45,851 nucleotides of DNA from the NCBI GenBank assembly GCA_937995755.1, contig CALKJD010000003.1:1-45851 (forward strand), in the 5' to 3' direction. A model generated the notes under the pieces. The model ran no database searches. It was given only the letters and a program-made list of their open reading frames with translations, and was not told the origin of the DNA. Origin of the DNA: an uncultured Saprospiraceae bacterium (GTDB lineage Bacteria > Bacteroidota > Bacteroidia > Chitinophagales > Saprospiraceae). Position numbers and translations under genes: made by a program. This document shows, one piece after another, positions 8,339-18,392 of the stretch; position 1 is the stretch's first letter, and every line of letters begins with the position of its first letter.

Positions 8339-9991
8339 TTAGATCTTGATCAACTGACTAGCACTGATTGAATTTTTTGTATGTACTTTTATGATGTACA
8401 GTCCGCTATTATATCTTGCCATCTGTAAAGCTTTGTTATTAGCATTTACATTCACGGATTGCATAAGCTCTCCAGCAGTATTGAAGATTTCAATTTTCAC
8501 TATTTCTTCAGGAGAGGTAATGTTTACAAGGTCATGAACTGGGTTAGGTGTAATTTCGAAATTAGCCTCGACAACATTTTTATTACTTAGAATTATGTCG
8601 TTAGGTTCGTCATATAGTTCACGTTGTCCTGCATGCCAGTTAAGGTCACCTACTGGTAATCCGTCGTGTCCACCTACTAATAATGTAGGATTGGTATAAG
8701 CAAGATTTTCTGGTAATGGCCACGCAATATCAATAAGGATATCAGTGCCGTCTGCAGCATCATAGTTTCTTGTTGTTCCAGCATCTCCAGAAAGCGGTTC
8801 GCCTGGTGTTAAAGTAGCTCTATATGTTTCACAGAAATCAGCTACGCCATCCACTACAAAATCATGAGCTGCGATATCTGTGAAGCTAGGATCCATATTG
8901 TAGTTGTCGCTAGTATGGAAGAAAGGGTGACCATCTGCATCATCAAATAATGCTTGAGTTCTTGCATTCATCCAAACAATATTATCATCTACTTCACTAT
9001 TTGTTTCCCAGTATGACTTGATTGCTTCAGGCGTAAAATATGCATTGTGAGTTATGTTTAATTTTCTGTCTGACTCTGTAAGTCCTTCTGCATCTAGTAT
9101 GTTACTTGGCGCTTCGTAAATAGAAACTATAGATGTTGGAGAGCCGTCTGGTTCATATACTGTGAGGTCTCTAAATTCTTCTGAATCTCCATATGCAAGA
9201 GTACCATAAAAGAGGTTACTTCTGATATTGGTGTTAGAAGCAAATCTCAATCTCATCGGATCTACAAGGTTTGTGAAAATAGTATTGTGCTCTATAACCT
9301 GAAATCTTGCTAGACCATTTTCCTGGAATAACCAGAATGCATTATTGTTAAAGAATGTATTATTGGTAATGATCATAGTGTCTACAGGAAGTGCTGGGAA
9401 AGTTACTTGCTGTCCAATAAACATATGTGTAGCTGATACTCCGTTTCTCCATTCGCAATCGCGTATGTAGATCTTGTTGTTGGCACCTTCAAATCTCGTA
9501 GCACCACCTGTAAAGGCATTGAAGATACATCCTTCATAAGTAATACTTTGGCCGTCACCATTGGCTACTACGGCGGAAGTGAATCCTAGATATTCTCTAT
9601 TGAGATCTACTCCATTAAAGAAGATGTCTTTAAAGAGGTGTCTATCGTTTTCTCCATCTAGATTGAAGAATGGGCGGATATTAGTTCCGTCAGAAAATTG
9701 ACCCGCTATAATCATAGGTGGACGTAAAGATTCGTCACCACCAGCAATTAATCTGATAGGGTAGTTTGCATTAATAGTGGCTTCCATTAAATAATTTCCG
9801 CCTCTTTCAAGTCTATATATCCTATCGAGGTTTGCCCTATCACCATTTGGTAAGGTGTCACCTGCGATGACATAGTATAAAGCGGCATTATTCGTACCAG
9901 GTGGCACATCCATAATGTCTTGACTAAATAGAGTACTCAAGCAGAGCATGTTTAGCACGATGAGAACTGATAACTTGTAAACTGTTTTCAT
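8339..9991 (-). CDS. Secreted right-handed beta-helix protein with T9SS sorting domain
   Basis: This 550-residue protein has an N-terminal signal peptide ending near LFSQ. Its middle is rich in short Asn-bearing strands typical of parallel beta-helices (ITNNTFFNNNAF, IEHNTIF, IRSNLFYG). The last 80 or so residues, beginning near ITPNPVHDLVNI and ending ASQLIKI, are a type IX sorting domain, so it should be exported and fixed to the cell surface. It follows a TonB-dependent receptor by 32 bp. A paralogue at 39818-41452 shares the blocks GDTL..G.R.N.DR.Y.LE, NNTFFNNNAF, SNLFY, IKSYW and G.P.GDLNW and sits after a paralogous receptor. It may be a glycan-binding partner of the receptor or a surface lyase or hydrolase. 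I see no residue set that decides between these. Confidence 0.85.
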   Translation of the reverse strand: MKTVYKLSVLIVLNMLCLSTLFSQDIMDVPPGTNNAALYYVIAGDTLPNGDRANLDRIYRLERGGNYLMEATINANYPIRLIAGGDESLRPPMIIAGQFSDGTNIRPFFNLDGENDRHLFKDIFFNGVDLNREYLGFTSAVVANGDGQSITYEGCIFNAFTGGATRFEGANNKIYIRDCEWRNGVSATHMFIGQQVTFPALPVDTMIITNNTFFNNNAFWLFQENGLARFQVIEHNTIFTNLVDPMRLRFASNTNIRSNLFYGTLAYGDSEEFRDLTVYEPDGSPTSIVSIYEAPSNILDAEGLTESDRKLNITHNAYFTPEAIKSYWETNSEVDDNIVWMNARTQALFDDADGHPFFHTSDNYNMDPSFTDIAAHDFVVDGVADFCETYRATLTPGEPLSGDAGTTRNYDAADGTDILIDIAWPLPENLAYTNPTLLVGGHDGLPVGDLNWHAGQRELYDEPNDIILSNKNVVEANFEITPNPVHDLVNITSPEEIVKIEIFNTAGELMQSVNVNANNKALQMARYNSGLYIIKVHTKNSISASQLIKI

Positions 9992-10023
9992 AATTGTGAG
10001 TTTTTTGATTGGTAGAATAAAGG

Positions 10024-12933
10024 TTAAAATTTAAGTCTCAAACCTAAGTCAACAGTAGTACCGTAATCCTGAATACTGGAATCATAAGTACCATTTTGAA
10101 CTAGTTCTCTATCAAAAGCACTAGTTATATTATTGACGTTAAGGAAGAGTTGTGCATTTTTATAAGGTAGTTTTTGTTTAGCTGAAAAATCCCATCTAAC
10201 ATATCTGCCAATAGATGGTGAAAGCTCAGGCCAAAAAGTGGCGCTCTTAAATGTATTTGCTTGATAGAGCATAGAGATTCTTGTAGAAAATCCTTTTACA
10301 TCATAGCCAAGTTGTACATTGATTATATCTGATGGTTGATCTATAAGTCTACTTACATAGAATGAATCCACATTTATTAAATCTGGTTGGCTAAATGGGC
10401 CATCGGCGACATTGATTACTTCCGTATAAGGATACTTCGCTTCAGAAAAAATATGTGTATAGTTGATGTTTAAAACTATACCTTTCATAAATCCTTTGAG
10501 ATACCAGAAGTTAGTTTGCCATTCTGCTTCTATTCCCTGTACTTTAGCGTCTTCAGTATTGTTAGCCGTAGTATAGATATCATAGAGTCTAAATTGATCT
10601 TCTAGTTCTGCTGTAGAAGGATCTAACAGTATTCGTCTTCCGAGATTAAGTATTTGATTTTCTATTTTCTTTGTGAATCCACCCAAAGTCAATAGACCAA
10701 GTTTATTGTTATGGAAAGAAAGGTATAGATCAAAATTAGTCGCAAGTTCAGGTTGTAAACTTCTGTTATTGTAGCTTACTATTTGTGCGAGAACTAACAC
10801 ATCTTGTCGAGGGTTAATCTGGTTGTAGCTTGGTCTAGCTAAGGTCTGCGTAAAGGCTCCTCTAATATTAAACCACTTGGTTGGACTTACCTTAAGATGT
10901 ATCATAGGTAGCAGAAACCCATTGCTTCTAGTTGTTGTAGTATCGCTATTTGCATATAATCGTTCTATACTTGAGAATCCTGCTTCTCCTCTATTTCCAG
11001 TATATTCAGTTTGATTTTGCTCATATCTCATCCCTGGAATAAACTTGACTTTTGATCCGATATCTATATCGGCCATTACATACGCGGCTTTTAGATCTTC
11101 TGTGCCATTGTAATCAAATGTGCGAGAGCTTCTTTCAAATTTGAAGTATCCATCCATAAATACGCTCTCTGATGTTCTAAGCACTTGTAGCGCTTCTTTC
11201 ATCATATTGATATCTGCTACGGTACCTAGTTGGTAATCACCATTTAAAAACTCGCTTTGCGTATAGTCATTGTCAATAAATAGATTGTATGGAATTCTAT
11301 TGCCAAGCGTTACATTGCTGGCAAGGCTAGGGAAGTGATTGATAAGTGCATCGTTTCCACTTTGTCCACTACCTATCAATAAATCGCTACCATATACTTC
11401 TCTATCGTGTAGACGGCTTTTGTGTCTATATTTTCCACCTACTTTTATTTTACCATTAATATCTTTCGAAAGGTTAATGTCGTATTCTAAGTTTAGTGAT
11501 ACACTAGTCTGTTGCTCTTCTGTATTGAAAGTACTTTGACTTAATCCATCGAAGTAAGTAAGTGAATCATTAGTTGTACTGAAGTTTTGTAAATCAGTAG
11601 GTCCAACCTCTTTATTGTTTAAGGCAGCCGACTGGATCGCTCCATTTTGTCTAAAGAAGAATTCTAATGCCTCTGGTCTTTCATTACTCGTACGAGAGTG
11701 AGATACTTTAGCCGTAATGTTTAGTTTGTTAATCTTCTTTTCAAATGATAGTATTGAATTGTTGATTTCCAAATTTACCATATCATCCGTTACGCGATAT
11801 TCATGTGTTCTATTGTTTACTAGATATGATTCACCATTTCGATTGATTTTGGTATTACCTCTATTATATAAGTTCATCAGTTGGATTGATCCATTTTTGA
11901 TCTTGTAATCGAGGACAACAGTAGCGCCTACACGCTTTCTTGATCTTGTTATGTTATTTAGGTTTAATGCGCCTAAATAGACTGGATTAGTTTTGCCAAT
12001 TTCCGCACTATTCTGAACGAAGTAATTGGCACTCATTTCATTTGAGCTTCTATTTCTATTTTCAACAGTTCCTTGCAGATATACACCTACTTTGTCGTCA
12101 AAGTACCGGTTACTTATAGAACCTACCGCTAAATAATCTGAAAGGCTAGAAGTGAGTCCATTATAACCGCCTTGGAATACGATGTCACTTTTATAACCTT
12201 TGTCAGCAGTACGTAGTTTGAAGTTGACTGATCCTCCAATGAAGTCAGCGTCTTGATCAGCAGTGACTGCTTTAAAAACTTCGATACCATCAAGAGAATA
12301 CGGTGATATCATACTAATGTCTGCACTACGGTCGTCTTCACCACCTGACATCGATATACCCTCTACCATCATCTTTGTATATTTAGGGGATAGTCCTCTT
12401 ATTACCACTTTGTTGGCTTCACCTCCACTACGTTGTATTGATACTCCAGGTAGACGACCAATCGTTTCGGCTGCGTTGGCATCAGGTAGTTCTTGCATTT
12501 TTTTTGCGGATACTACATTTACTATAGACCTTGAGGATAATTGACTATTGATTGCTGCATTTTGTGCATCCGCTTGGGCAGTGATAGTTACTTCTACACC
12601 TTCCATTATTTCATATTCCATTTCTATATTCCGAGTGACAGCTTGGTCGGAAAGTATAGTGATTATCTCTTTTTTTGTAGCATAGCCTAAGTATGAGATC
12701 TCAAATTCATGATCTCCAGCTTCGAGACCCGTAAGGGAGTAGTAACCACTTACATCACTAATCGACCCTTGACTTGTGCCGCTTAATTGGATCGTCGCAC
12801 CAATAAGCTCTTCTCCTGTTAGCTTATCTTTAATGAGACCGTTGAGGATTCCTCCTTGAGCTAGTAGCGTGAAGGCGTGACAGTTTAATGCTAAGAAAAT
12901 AATTAGTAAAATTCGGTTGTGTAGCTTTTTCAT
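10024..12933 (-). CDS. TonB-dependent outer-membrane receptor (first of two paralogues)
   Basis: The chosen start at 12933 gives 969 residues and a clear signal peptide (MKKLHNRILLIIFLALNCHA...LLAQ). The frame stays open to an ATG at 13032, but that would add 33 residues before the signal peptide and would run into the operator at 13028-13042. Domains in order are a carboxypeptidase-regulatory-like domain (about 28-115, with GLIKDKLTGEELIGA), a plug (about 125-240, with LPGVSIQRSGGEANKVVIRG), and a beta-barrel ending in the aromatic-terminated LGLRLKF. The barrel carries the LARPSYNQINPR motif typical of the TonB-Xanth-Caul type, not of classic SusC. No SusD follows; a T9SS beta-helix protein does. 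It probably imports oligosaccharides from the rhamnose/uronate glycan. The paralogue at 36903-39785 shares the plug and barrel blocks. Confidence 0.92.
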   Translation of the reverse strand: MKKLHNRILLIIFLALNCHAFTLLAQGGILNGLIKDKLTGEELIGATIQLSGTSQGSISDVSGYYSLTGLEAGDHEFEISYLGYATKKEIITILSDQAVTRNIEMEYEIMEGVEVTITAQADAQNAAINSQLSSRSIVNVVSAKKMQELPDANAAETIGRLPGVSIQRSGGEANKVVIRGLSPKYTKMMVEGISMSGGEDDRSADISMISPYSLDGIEVFKAVTADQDADFIGGSVNFKLRTADKGYKSDIVFQGGYNGLTSSLSDYLAVGSISNRYFDDKVGVYLQGTVENRNRSSNEMSANYFVQNSAEIGKTNPVYLGALNLNNITRSRKRVGATVVLDYKIKNGSIQLMNLYNRGNTKINRNGESYLVNNRTHEYRVTDDMVNLEINNSILSFEKKINKLNITAKVSHSRTSNERPEALEFFFRQNGAIQSAALNNKEVGPTDLQNFSTTNDSLTYFDGLSQSTFNTEEQQTSVSLNLEYDINLSKDINGKIKVGGKYRHKSRLHDREVYGSDLLIGSGQSGNDALINHFPSLASNVTLGNRIPYNLFIDNDYTQSEFLNGDYQLGTVADINMMKEALQVLRTSESVFMDGYFKFERSSRTFDYNGTEDLKAAYVMADIDIGSKVKFIPGMRYEQNQTEYTGNRGEAGFSSIERLYANSDTTTTRSNGFLLPMIHLKVSPTKWFNIRGAFTQTLARPSYNQINPRQDVLVLAQIVSYNNRSLQPELATNFDLYLSFHNNKLGLLTLGGFTKKIENQILNLGRRILLDPSTAELEDQFRLYDIYTTANNTEDAKVQGIEAEWQTNFWYLKGFMKGIVLNINYTHIFSEAKYPYTEVINVADGPFSQPDLINVDSFYVSRLIDQPSDIINVQLGYDVKGFSTRISMLYQANTFKSATFWPELSPSIGRYVRWDFSAKQKLPYKNAQLFLNVNNITSAFDRELVQNGTYDSSIQDYGTTVDLGLRLKF

Positions 12934-13010
12934 ATATGATGGGGTTATATATATAATTACTAGAAAATGGACACACGATGAATTACTGATCAAGGTAGTG
13001 TCATTACAAA

Positions 13011-13042
13011 CAAATATAGCATAATTGAACAAACGTTTGCAT
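13011..13042 (-). promoter_or_regulatory. LacI-type operator and -7 element of the receptor gene
   Basis: AACAAACGTTTGCAT at 13028-13042 contains the perfect palindrome CAAACGTTTG. On the minus strand TATATTTG, matching the Bacteroidota -7 consensus TAnnTTTG, lies at 13018-13011. A well-placed -33 TTTG is not evident. The operator would sit at or just upstream of the -33 region and about 95 bp before the ATG at 12933. Confidence 0.65.
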
Positions 13043-13385
13043 AACTTGATAAAATATATTATTTCAAGTCAACCAGAAATGTAGATTTAGTCGTTTTGCT
13101 TTCATTGGATTGCTTTTGCCTCACAATATTTGTGAAAGTTGTTCTAGAAGTGATTTAGGATAGTAGAGGGTATTCGGAATGATAAAATATTGACTTTGCG
13201 TTCATTTTTAACATTTGAGGCTAGAGTAGTTAATTTGAATTACAGTGACTTTTCGGTTTTCTATCAAGCTTTCAATCATTTTATGTTTTTCTCCATCTTT
13301 TGTGTTTGCTCTCTATATTATATAGTGTGTAGTACTTGTATTATGAATAATTGACCAATCCAATTGATAAGAATCATTGATATTT

Positions 13386-13425
13386 ACACAAACGTTTGCA
13401 TATTAGTTGTACTTGCTTATATTTG
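13386..13425 (+). promoter_or_regulatory. Promoter TTTG-N19-TATATTTG with overlapping LacI-type operator
   Basis: The -33 element TTTG is at 13395-13398 and the -7 element TATATTTG at 13418-13425, separated by exactly 19 bases, which is the Bacteroidota spacing. The palindrome CAAACGTTTG at 13389-13398 includes the -33 element, so a bound LacI-family repressor would block the promoter directly. It drives the GH78 operon whose first ATG is at 13491. Confidence 0.75.
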
Positions 13426-13490
13426 TTAATAAATGAATAGATAGAAATTGATATTCATATACATTTAAAGTTCACCGTTTCAAACTGAAT

Positions 13491-15950
13491 ATGAAGGATA
13501 AAACCACTTTTTTAACTTCGATGATTCTGCGCGTGCAACTATGCATGTTAGCCGTATTGATAGTTTGTTCTGCCAATGGACAGGAGTCGAAATCGACAGT
13601 AAATGTTCAAGGAAAGGATGTAACTCAATTGAAACATTCTTGGGCTGCTCAATGGATTACACATAAGACTGCTCCAACATTGGAGTATGGTGTCTTTTTG
13701 TACAGGCGTTCTTTTGAATTGCAAGAAGTACCTAGCCAGTTTATTATATATGTATCTGCGGATAATCGATATCGTCTCTCTGTAAATGGTGAGGTAGTAA
13801 GTACCGGACCTGCAAGAGGAGATATTAATAACTGGAGATACGAAGAGGTAGATATAGCCCCTTACCTAAAGCAGGGTAATAATGTGTTAGCGGCACAAGT
13901 GGTTAACTTTGGTGAATTTAGACATGCTGCTCAGACTACATTTCAGACCGCATTCATTTTACAAGGACATGAAGATAATACGGTAGATCTGAATACTCGA
14001 CCTGATGAAAAGTGGAAAATATTCCATGACTACGGATATGACTATACACCTTTTACATCAGATTCAGTAGGGGGATATTATGCAGCTGGACCTGGAGATA
14101 TATTATATGCGGATAAGCATCCTTGGAAATGGGATCAGATTGATTTTGATGATAGTAATTGGCAGTTGCCTAGAGCAGCTACGGTTGAATTCGCGGTTGG
14201 GAGAGGTTTTCTTTTTGGTAGTACGTGGTACTTGGTTCCAAGAGAAATACCTGCAATGACTAATGTGCCCACTAGAATAACTAAAGTAGTAAGGTCAGAA
14301 GGAATAGAGTTGCCCACTCATATATTTAAAGGAGATAAGGGAATAATTATTCCACCCAACACAAAAGCTTCTATTATTTTAGATCAAGAACACCATACTA
14401 TAGGTCATCCAAAATTATGGTTCAGTAAGGGTAAAGATGCTAAGGTTAAATTGACTTATGCGGAGGCTATGTTTTTCAATGATTCTAAAGAGTATTCGGC
14501 TCATGGCGGATGGCACAAAGGTCATAGAAATAAAGATTTTGATAAGAAAGATGTCAAAGGGTATTACGATATAGTATATCCTGATGGTGGTGAAAATAGA
14601 GCGTACCAACCTATGGCTATGCGAGTGTATCGATTTGTGAAAATGGATATAGAGACTCAAGGAGAAGCATTGAATTTAGATGACTTTTTGGGCTATTATA
14701 CAGCTTACCCTTTCGAAGAAAAATCTAGTTTTAATAGCGACAACGATAGCTTAAAAGTAATATGGGATATAGCCTGGAGAACCTTGAAAAACTCTTCGGT
14801 GGAGACTTTTGTGGATCCTTATTATGAGCAGTTGCAATATATCGGTGACTCTAGAGTACAAGCGATGGTAGCGCTCTATGTTGCGGATGATGATAAGCTA
14901 ATGAAAAAAGCTATTAAGTCATTTGATGATTCAAGATTGCCTATGGGTTTGACCGCGAGTAGGTTTCCTTCTTACATAGTCCAAGTGATACCGACGTACT
15001 CTTTATTATGGATTGGGATCATGAATGACTTTTATATGTATAGAAGTGAATCACAGTATTTGGAGCAATTTCTTCCAGGTATATTGACCGTACTCGATTG
15101 GTTTGAAAGACATGTAGATGATACAGGCATGCTTGCTAATTTAGAGTGGTGGAACTTCACAGATTGGGCAGCTGGATTTGACAACGGAATTCCTCCTGGA
15201 GCAGACGATGGACATTCTGCTAATATATCACTTCAGTATGTCTATGCCATCGAAAATGCATTGCCAATATTGAGAGAGTTTGGTAAAACTGCAGAAGCTG
15301 ATAAGTATGAATTGTTAGCCAACTCGATTAAAAAAGCAGTCCTTAATCTATGCCAAAATGATACGAATAAATTGATTGCTGAACGTCCAGAAAAAGATGT
15401 CTACTCACAACATACGAATATATGGGGTGTACTTACAGACGCATTTTCTGAGGAAGAAGCAAAGTCAATAATGGAAAAAGTATTAGTAGATCAAGAACTT
15501 ATACAAGGGACAGTATATTTTAAGTTTTACTTAGTTAAGGCATTGCAAAAAGTGGGATTGGGAGATAAGTATATGGATCAACTAGGGCCATGGAAATATA
15601 TGATAGATCAAGGAATGACAACTTTTGGAGAAACGGATAAAAATCCTCGATCGGATTGTCACGGATGGAGTGCTACACCATGTTTTGATTTGCTACATGT
15701 AGTAGCTGGAATTCAGCCTGCCAGTTCTGGATTTAACACAGTGTTGATCGAACCTAATTTTAATGATTTGCATCACATAGACGCTAGTTATAAGCATCCT
15801 GCTGGAATAATAGAGGTAGATATCAAGAAAAATAATAGTGGTGATGTTGATGGTAAAGTGACGTTGCCGGAAGGATTGACTGGAACATTCAAGTATGATG
15901 GTAAAGTAATAGACTTGTCAGGGAGTACAAGCATTAGGATTCGTAAATAA
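13491..15950 (+). CDS. Secreted GH78-type alpha-L-rhamnosidase
   Basis: This 819-residue protein has a signal peptide ending near CSANGQ. Residues 50-160 form an N-terminal beta-sandwich (DNRYRLSVNGE), typical of rhamnosidases. The catalytic (alpha/alpha)6 part covers about 415-740. It includes DPYYEQLQYIGDSRVQA at 442-458 and FGETDKNPRSDCHGWSATP at 712-730, both GH78 hallmarks; Glu446 and Glu714 are candidates for catalytic roles by position. A C-terminal beta-sandwich ends the protein. It would release terminal alpha-L-rhamnose in the periplasm. It is the first gene of the plus-strand operon and has its own operator-controlled promoter. The operon also encodes RhaT, and the intracellular rhamnose pathway lies nearby, which fits rhamnose release. 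The exact linkage is unknown. Confidence 0.88.
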   Translation: MKDKTTFLTSMILRVQLCMLAVLIVCSANGQESKSTVNVQGKDVTQLKHSWAAQWITHKTAPTLEYGVFLYRRSFELQEVPSQFIIYVSADNRYRLSVNGEVVSTGPARGDINNWRYEEVDIAPYLKQGNNVLAAQVVNFGEFRHAAQTTFQTAFILQGHEDNTVDLNTRPDEKWKIFHDYGYDYTPFTSDSVGGYYAAGPGDILYADKHPWKWDQIDFDDSNWQLPRAATVEFAVGRGFLFGSTWYLVPREIPAMTNVPTRITKVVRSEGIELPTHIFKGDKGIIIPPNTKASIILDQEHHTIGHPKLWFSKGKDAKVKLTYAEAMFFNDSKEYSAHGGWHKGHRNKDFDKKDVKGYYDIVYPDGGENRAYQPMAMRVYRFVKMDIETQGEALNLDDFLGYYTAYPFEEKSSFNSDNDSLKVIWDIAWRTLKNSSVETFVDPYYEQLQYIGDSRVQAMVALYVADDDKLMKKAIKSFDDSRLPMGLTASRFPSYIVQVIPTYSLLWIGIMNDFYMYRSESQYLEQFLPGILTVLDWFERHVDDTGMLANLEWWNFTDWAAGFDNGIPPGADDGHSANISLQYVYAIENALPILREFGKTAEADKYELLANSIKKAVLNLCQNDTNKLIAERPEKDVYSQHTNIWGVLTDAFSEEEAKSIMEKVLVDQELIQGTVYFKFYLVKALQKVGLGDKYMDQLGPWKYMIDQGMTTFGETDKNPRSDCHGWSATPCFDLLHVVAGIQPASSGFNTVLIEPNFNDLHHIDASYKHPAGIIEVDIKKNNSGDVDGKVTLPEGLTGTFKYDGKVIDLSGSTSIRIRK

Positions 15951-15968
15951 ATAATACTACAACGTTTG

Positions 15969-18362
15969 ATGAAGAATATTATACATAAAATAGATTTAGG
16001 CCATTGGATAATCGCTGCTATATTTTTCATAGTGGGATCTCAATGTAATGGACAAGTAAGCAATACTAGAATCTCATTGAACGGAGTAGTTCCCTTTGAA
16101 CAAACGGTAGACGCTTTTCCTCCATCTACATTTACTAGAACTATTCCGGTGCCAGGACTTGTGGATTTGGCAATGCCTAAAATAGATCAGTATGACGAAT
16201 ACTTTGCTGGAAAGCATGCACCACGATATAGTTGGTTTAAGTTTCAATTTGATGTTGAAGAAAAGGATAAAAATAAATTCGCAATTCTGAAGATGTTAAA
16301 ATCTTTTTTTAATACCCAAGTAATAATCAATGGCCATGATTGCGGCGCTTATATGCAAGGTAGTACTCCGATAGACGTTGATTTGACTCCTTTTATCGCA
16401 GAAGGAAATAATATATTATTAATTAGGCTAGGGGATAGGGCATGGATGCCTAAAGAAGCAGCAACAGGGTTTGATAGAGAGAAGTATACAGATATTCCTG
16501 GTATATGGGATGATATTTTTATAGAGCTTGGTGGCCCCATAAAAGTGCATAGAGCTCTTGCTTTGCCTGATCTAAAAAACAAAAAGGTCACAGCAAAAAT
16601 ACAGTTAGAAAATTACGCCAATATCGTTGAACGAAATATGGAATATTCTGAGATAGAATATACTCTGAACGCTCAAGTGATAGATAAAAAATCAGGTGAG
16701 TCTGTCTCTAATGTAATAACAAAGAAAAGTAAAGTAGGATGTCAACAAATGCAAATGCTGGAATTTGATATCGACATTAATAATCCGATTGCCTGGTCTC
16801 CAGATAATCCACATCTCTATGAGTTGATGATTGCCACTACGGCAGATAAGAAGTACTACGATGACTTTGGAAATAAAGAAAGTATAAAACCAGCAGATAA
16901 TCAGACTTGGATCGGCATGCAGGATCAAAAGCAGATTACATTTGGTATGAGAGATTTTGAATCGGTAGGTACCGAATTCCATCTCAATGGATCGCCAATT
17001 CACCTCTACGGATCTACGATTACCCTCAATCGATTTTTTGAAGATAAAGATAGAGCGCATTTACCTTGGGATAGAGAATGGGTAGAGGATCTGATGGTAA
17101 ACATTCCCAAAGCATTAAAGTGGAATTTCTTTAGAGTAAGTATTGGTGTACTTCCTGAGTTCTGGTATGACCTAGCAGATGAACATGGTATCCTTATACA
17201 GAACGAATATCTAATGTGGAACCTAAGAGGAAGACCATCCGGATATGAAAAGGAATATACAGATTGGATATGGAGCGATGGGAATCATCCTAGTATTGTG
17301 ATTTGGGATGCGCTCAACGAGCAGAAGCAAGATTATATTGGTAAGGTTTTGATACCAAAGTTAAAGAAGTTAGATACATCTAGAATTTGGGATTTGGGAT
17401 ATATGAAAGCTGAAGATCTAGCTCAGTTGCAAATGGAGGAAATTCATTGGTACCCTTTGGCGCATGGTTGGTGGGTTAATGATGATTGGTTTGATGAGCA
17501 TATGGCTGCATTTCGTTTCGGAGAAGTGACTCGAAAGTATGAAGGTTTAGCACAGATAGATCAAGCTACAACACCTGTAATTGTCAATGAGTTCGGATGG
17601 CAATGGCAAAGTAGAGATGGCTTGAAATCAGGGGTGAGGACATTCGGAAATTTTGCTGATGATGACGTGACACCGTATGATAAAAACTATGAATCTTTTG
17701 AGCCAGATGGCAGTCAGTTGTACGATAATAGAGATACATATTTGTACTTTTTGGGAGCAGGGGCAGATGCCCAATCGAGAAGAGATTTTCAAGCATATAT
17801 CTTAGCTATCGAATCTGAAATTCTTAGAAGTTCGAGGCAGGTAGATGGACTTGCAAGTTTTGCATACTTGACTAATAATAATGGTTATACAGGTGATTGG
17901 TTTATAGATGATATTAAAGACTTGAAACCGTCACAAGGTTTGCTAGTTCAGTATCATACCTGCCGTCCTTTCGCAGCATTTATAGATGTGCAAGACGCGA
18001 GATATTTAAAGAATCCTGAGTATTTCGCTGCTGGGTCTAGTCAGACGATTAACGTAAATGTCGTGAATGATAATCTAGAATCGTCTACAGGAGTATTGAC
18101 TGTTAAGCTAGTAAGTGTAGATGGTATGGAAGAGATGGAGATGCAGCAGGTGAGTGTAGATCCACAGTGGCAAAAAACTGTTTCTGTACAGTTCACTTTG
18201 CCATCTAAAGAGGGTGGATATATGTTGCTTACAGAATTGAAAGAGAACGGCAGCGATGCCATGTCGCAAGTGAGTAGAAGATATATACAAGTAGGAAAAA
18301 ATGAAGTAAAAAAATGGCCAAACTATCAATACGTAACACCAAGTGGATGGCCATCTAAATAG
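15969..18362 (+). CDS. Secreted glycoside hydrolase family 2 enzyme
   Basis: The ATG at 15969 is preferred over an in-frame TTG one codon earlier and gives 797 residues. A signal peptide ends near SQCNGQ. A sugar-binding jelly-roll (about 30-190, with the RYSWFKFQFDV strand) is followed by an immunoglobulin-like domain and a TIM barrel from about 330. Counting from the ATG at 15969, the acid/base is Glu451 in WDALNEQ and the nucleophile Glu541 in VIVNEFGW, both in the standard GH2 contexts. GH2 members here are beta-galactosidases, beta-glucuronidases or related enzymes, and the sequence alone does not tell me which. Given the uronate genes nearby, beta-glucuronidase or beta-galactosidase are the leading options. 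It lies 18 bp after the rhamnosidase and probably works with it on side chains in the periplasm. Confidence 0.88.
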   Translation: MKNIIHKIDLGHWIIAAIFFIVGSQCNGQVSNTRISLNGVVPFEQTVDAFPPSTFTRTIPVPGLVDLAMPKIDQYDEYFAGKHAPRYSWFKFQFDVEEKDKNKFAILKMLKSFFNTQVIINGHDCGAYMQGSTPIDVDLTPFIAEGNNILLIRLGDRAWMPKEAATGFDREKYTDIPGIWDDIFIELGGPIKVHRALALPDLKNKKVTAKIQLENYANIVERNMEYSEIEYTLNAQVIDKKSGESVSNVITKKSKVGCQQMQMLEFDIDINNPIAWSPDNPHLYELMIATTADKKYYDDFGNKESIKPADNQTWIGMQDQKQITFGMRDFESVGTEFHLNGSPIHLYGSTITLNRFFEDKDRAHLPWDREWVEDLMVNIPKALKWNFFRVSIGVLPEFWYDLADEHGILIQNEYLMWNLRGRPSGYEKEYTDWIWSDGNHPSIVIWDALNEQKQDYIGKVLIPKLKKLDTSRIWDLGYMKAEDLAQLQMEEIHWYPLAHGWWVNDDWFDEHMAAFRFGEVTRKYEGLAQIDQATTPVIVNEFGWQWQSRDGLKSGVRTFGNFADDDVTPYDKNYESFEPDGSQLYDNRDTYLYFLGAGADAQSRRDFQAYILAIESEILRSSRQVDGLASFAYLTNNNGYTGDWFIDDIKDLKPSQGLLVQYHTCRPFAAFIDVQDARYLKNPEYFAAGSSQTINVNVVNDNLESSTGVLTVKLVSVDGMEEMEMQQVSVDPQWQKTVSVQFTLPSKEGGYMLLTELKENGSDAMSQVSRRYIQVGKNEVKKWPNYQYVTPSGWPSK

Positions 18363-18392
18363 TAGTATTGTTAACACTTAAATTTGGGGAAA

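Larger units (their letters stand above)
12934..13490. other. Divergent regulatory region between the receptor unit and the GH78 operon
   Basis: These 557 bases hold no convincing gene. They contain two identical CAAACGTTTG palindromes, at 13030-13039 and 13389-13398, each roughly 95 bp from the start codon it faces. A TATATTTG element (Bacteroidota -7 type) lies between each palindrome and its gene. The middle part (about 13050-13380) is AT-rich with no structure I could identify. Confidence 0.8.

Noticed and set aside
12934..13032. Upstream extension of the first receptor gene to the ATG at 13032.
   Set aside because: It would place 33 non-signal residues before a normal signal peptide and put the coding region over the operator and -7 element.
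15957..15968. AACGTTTG just before the GH2 start, resembling the LacI-type operator.
   Set aside because: The left half lacks one base (CAACGTTTG), so the two half-sites are out of register. It is inside a tight operon with 18 bp between genes, so it is probably chance.
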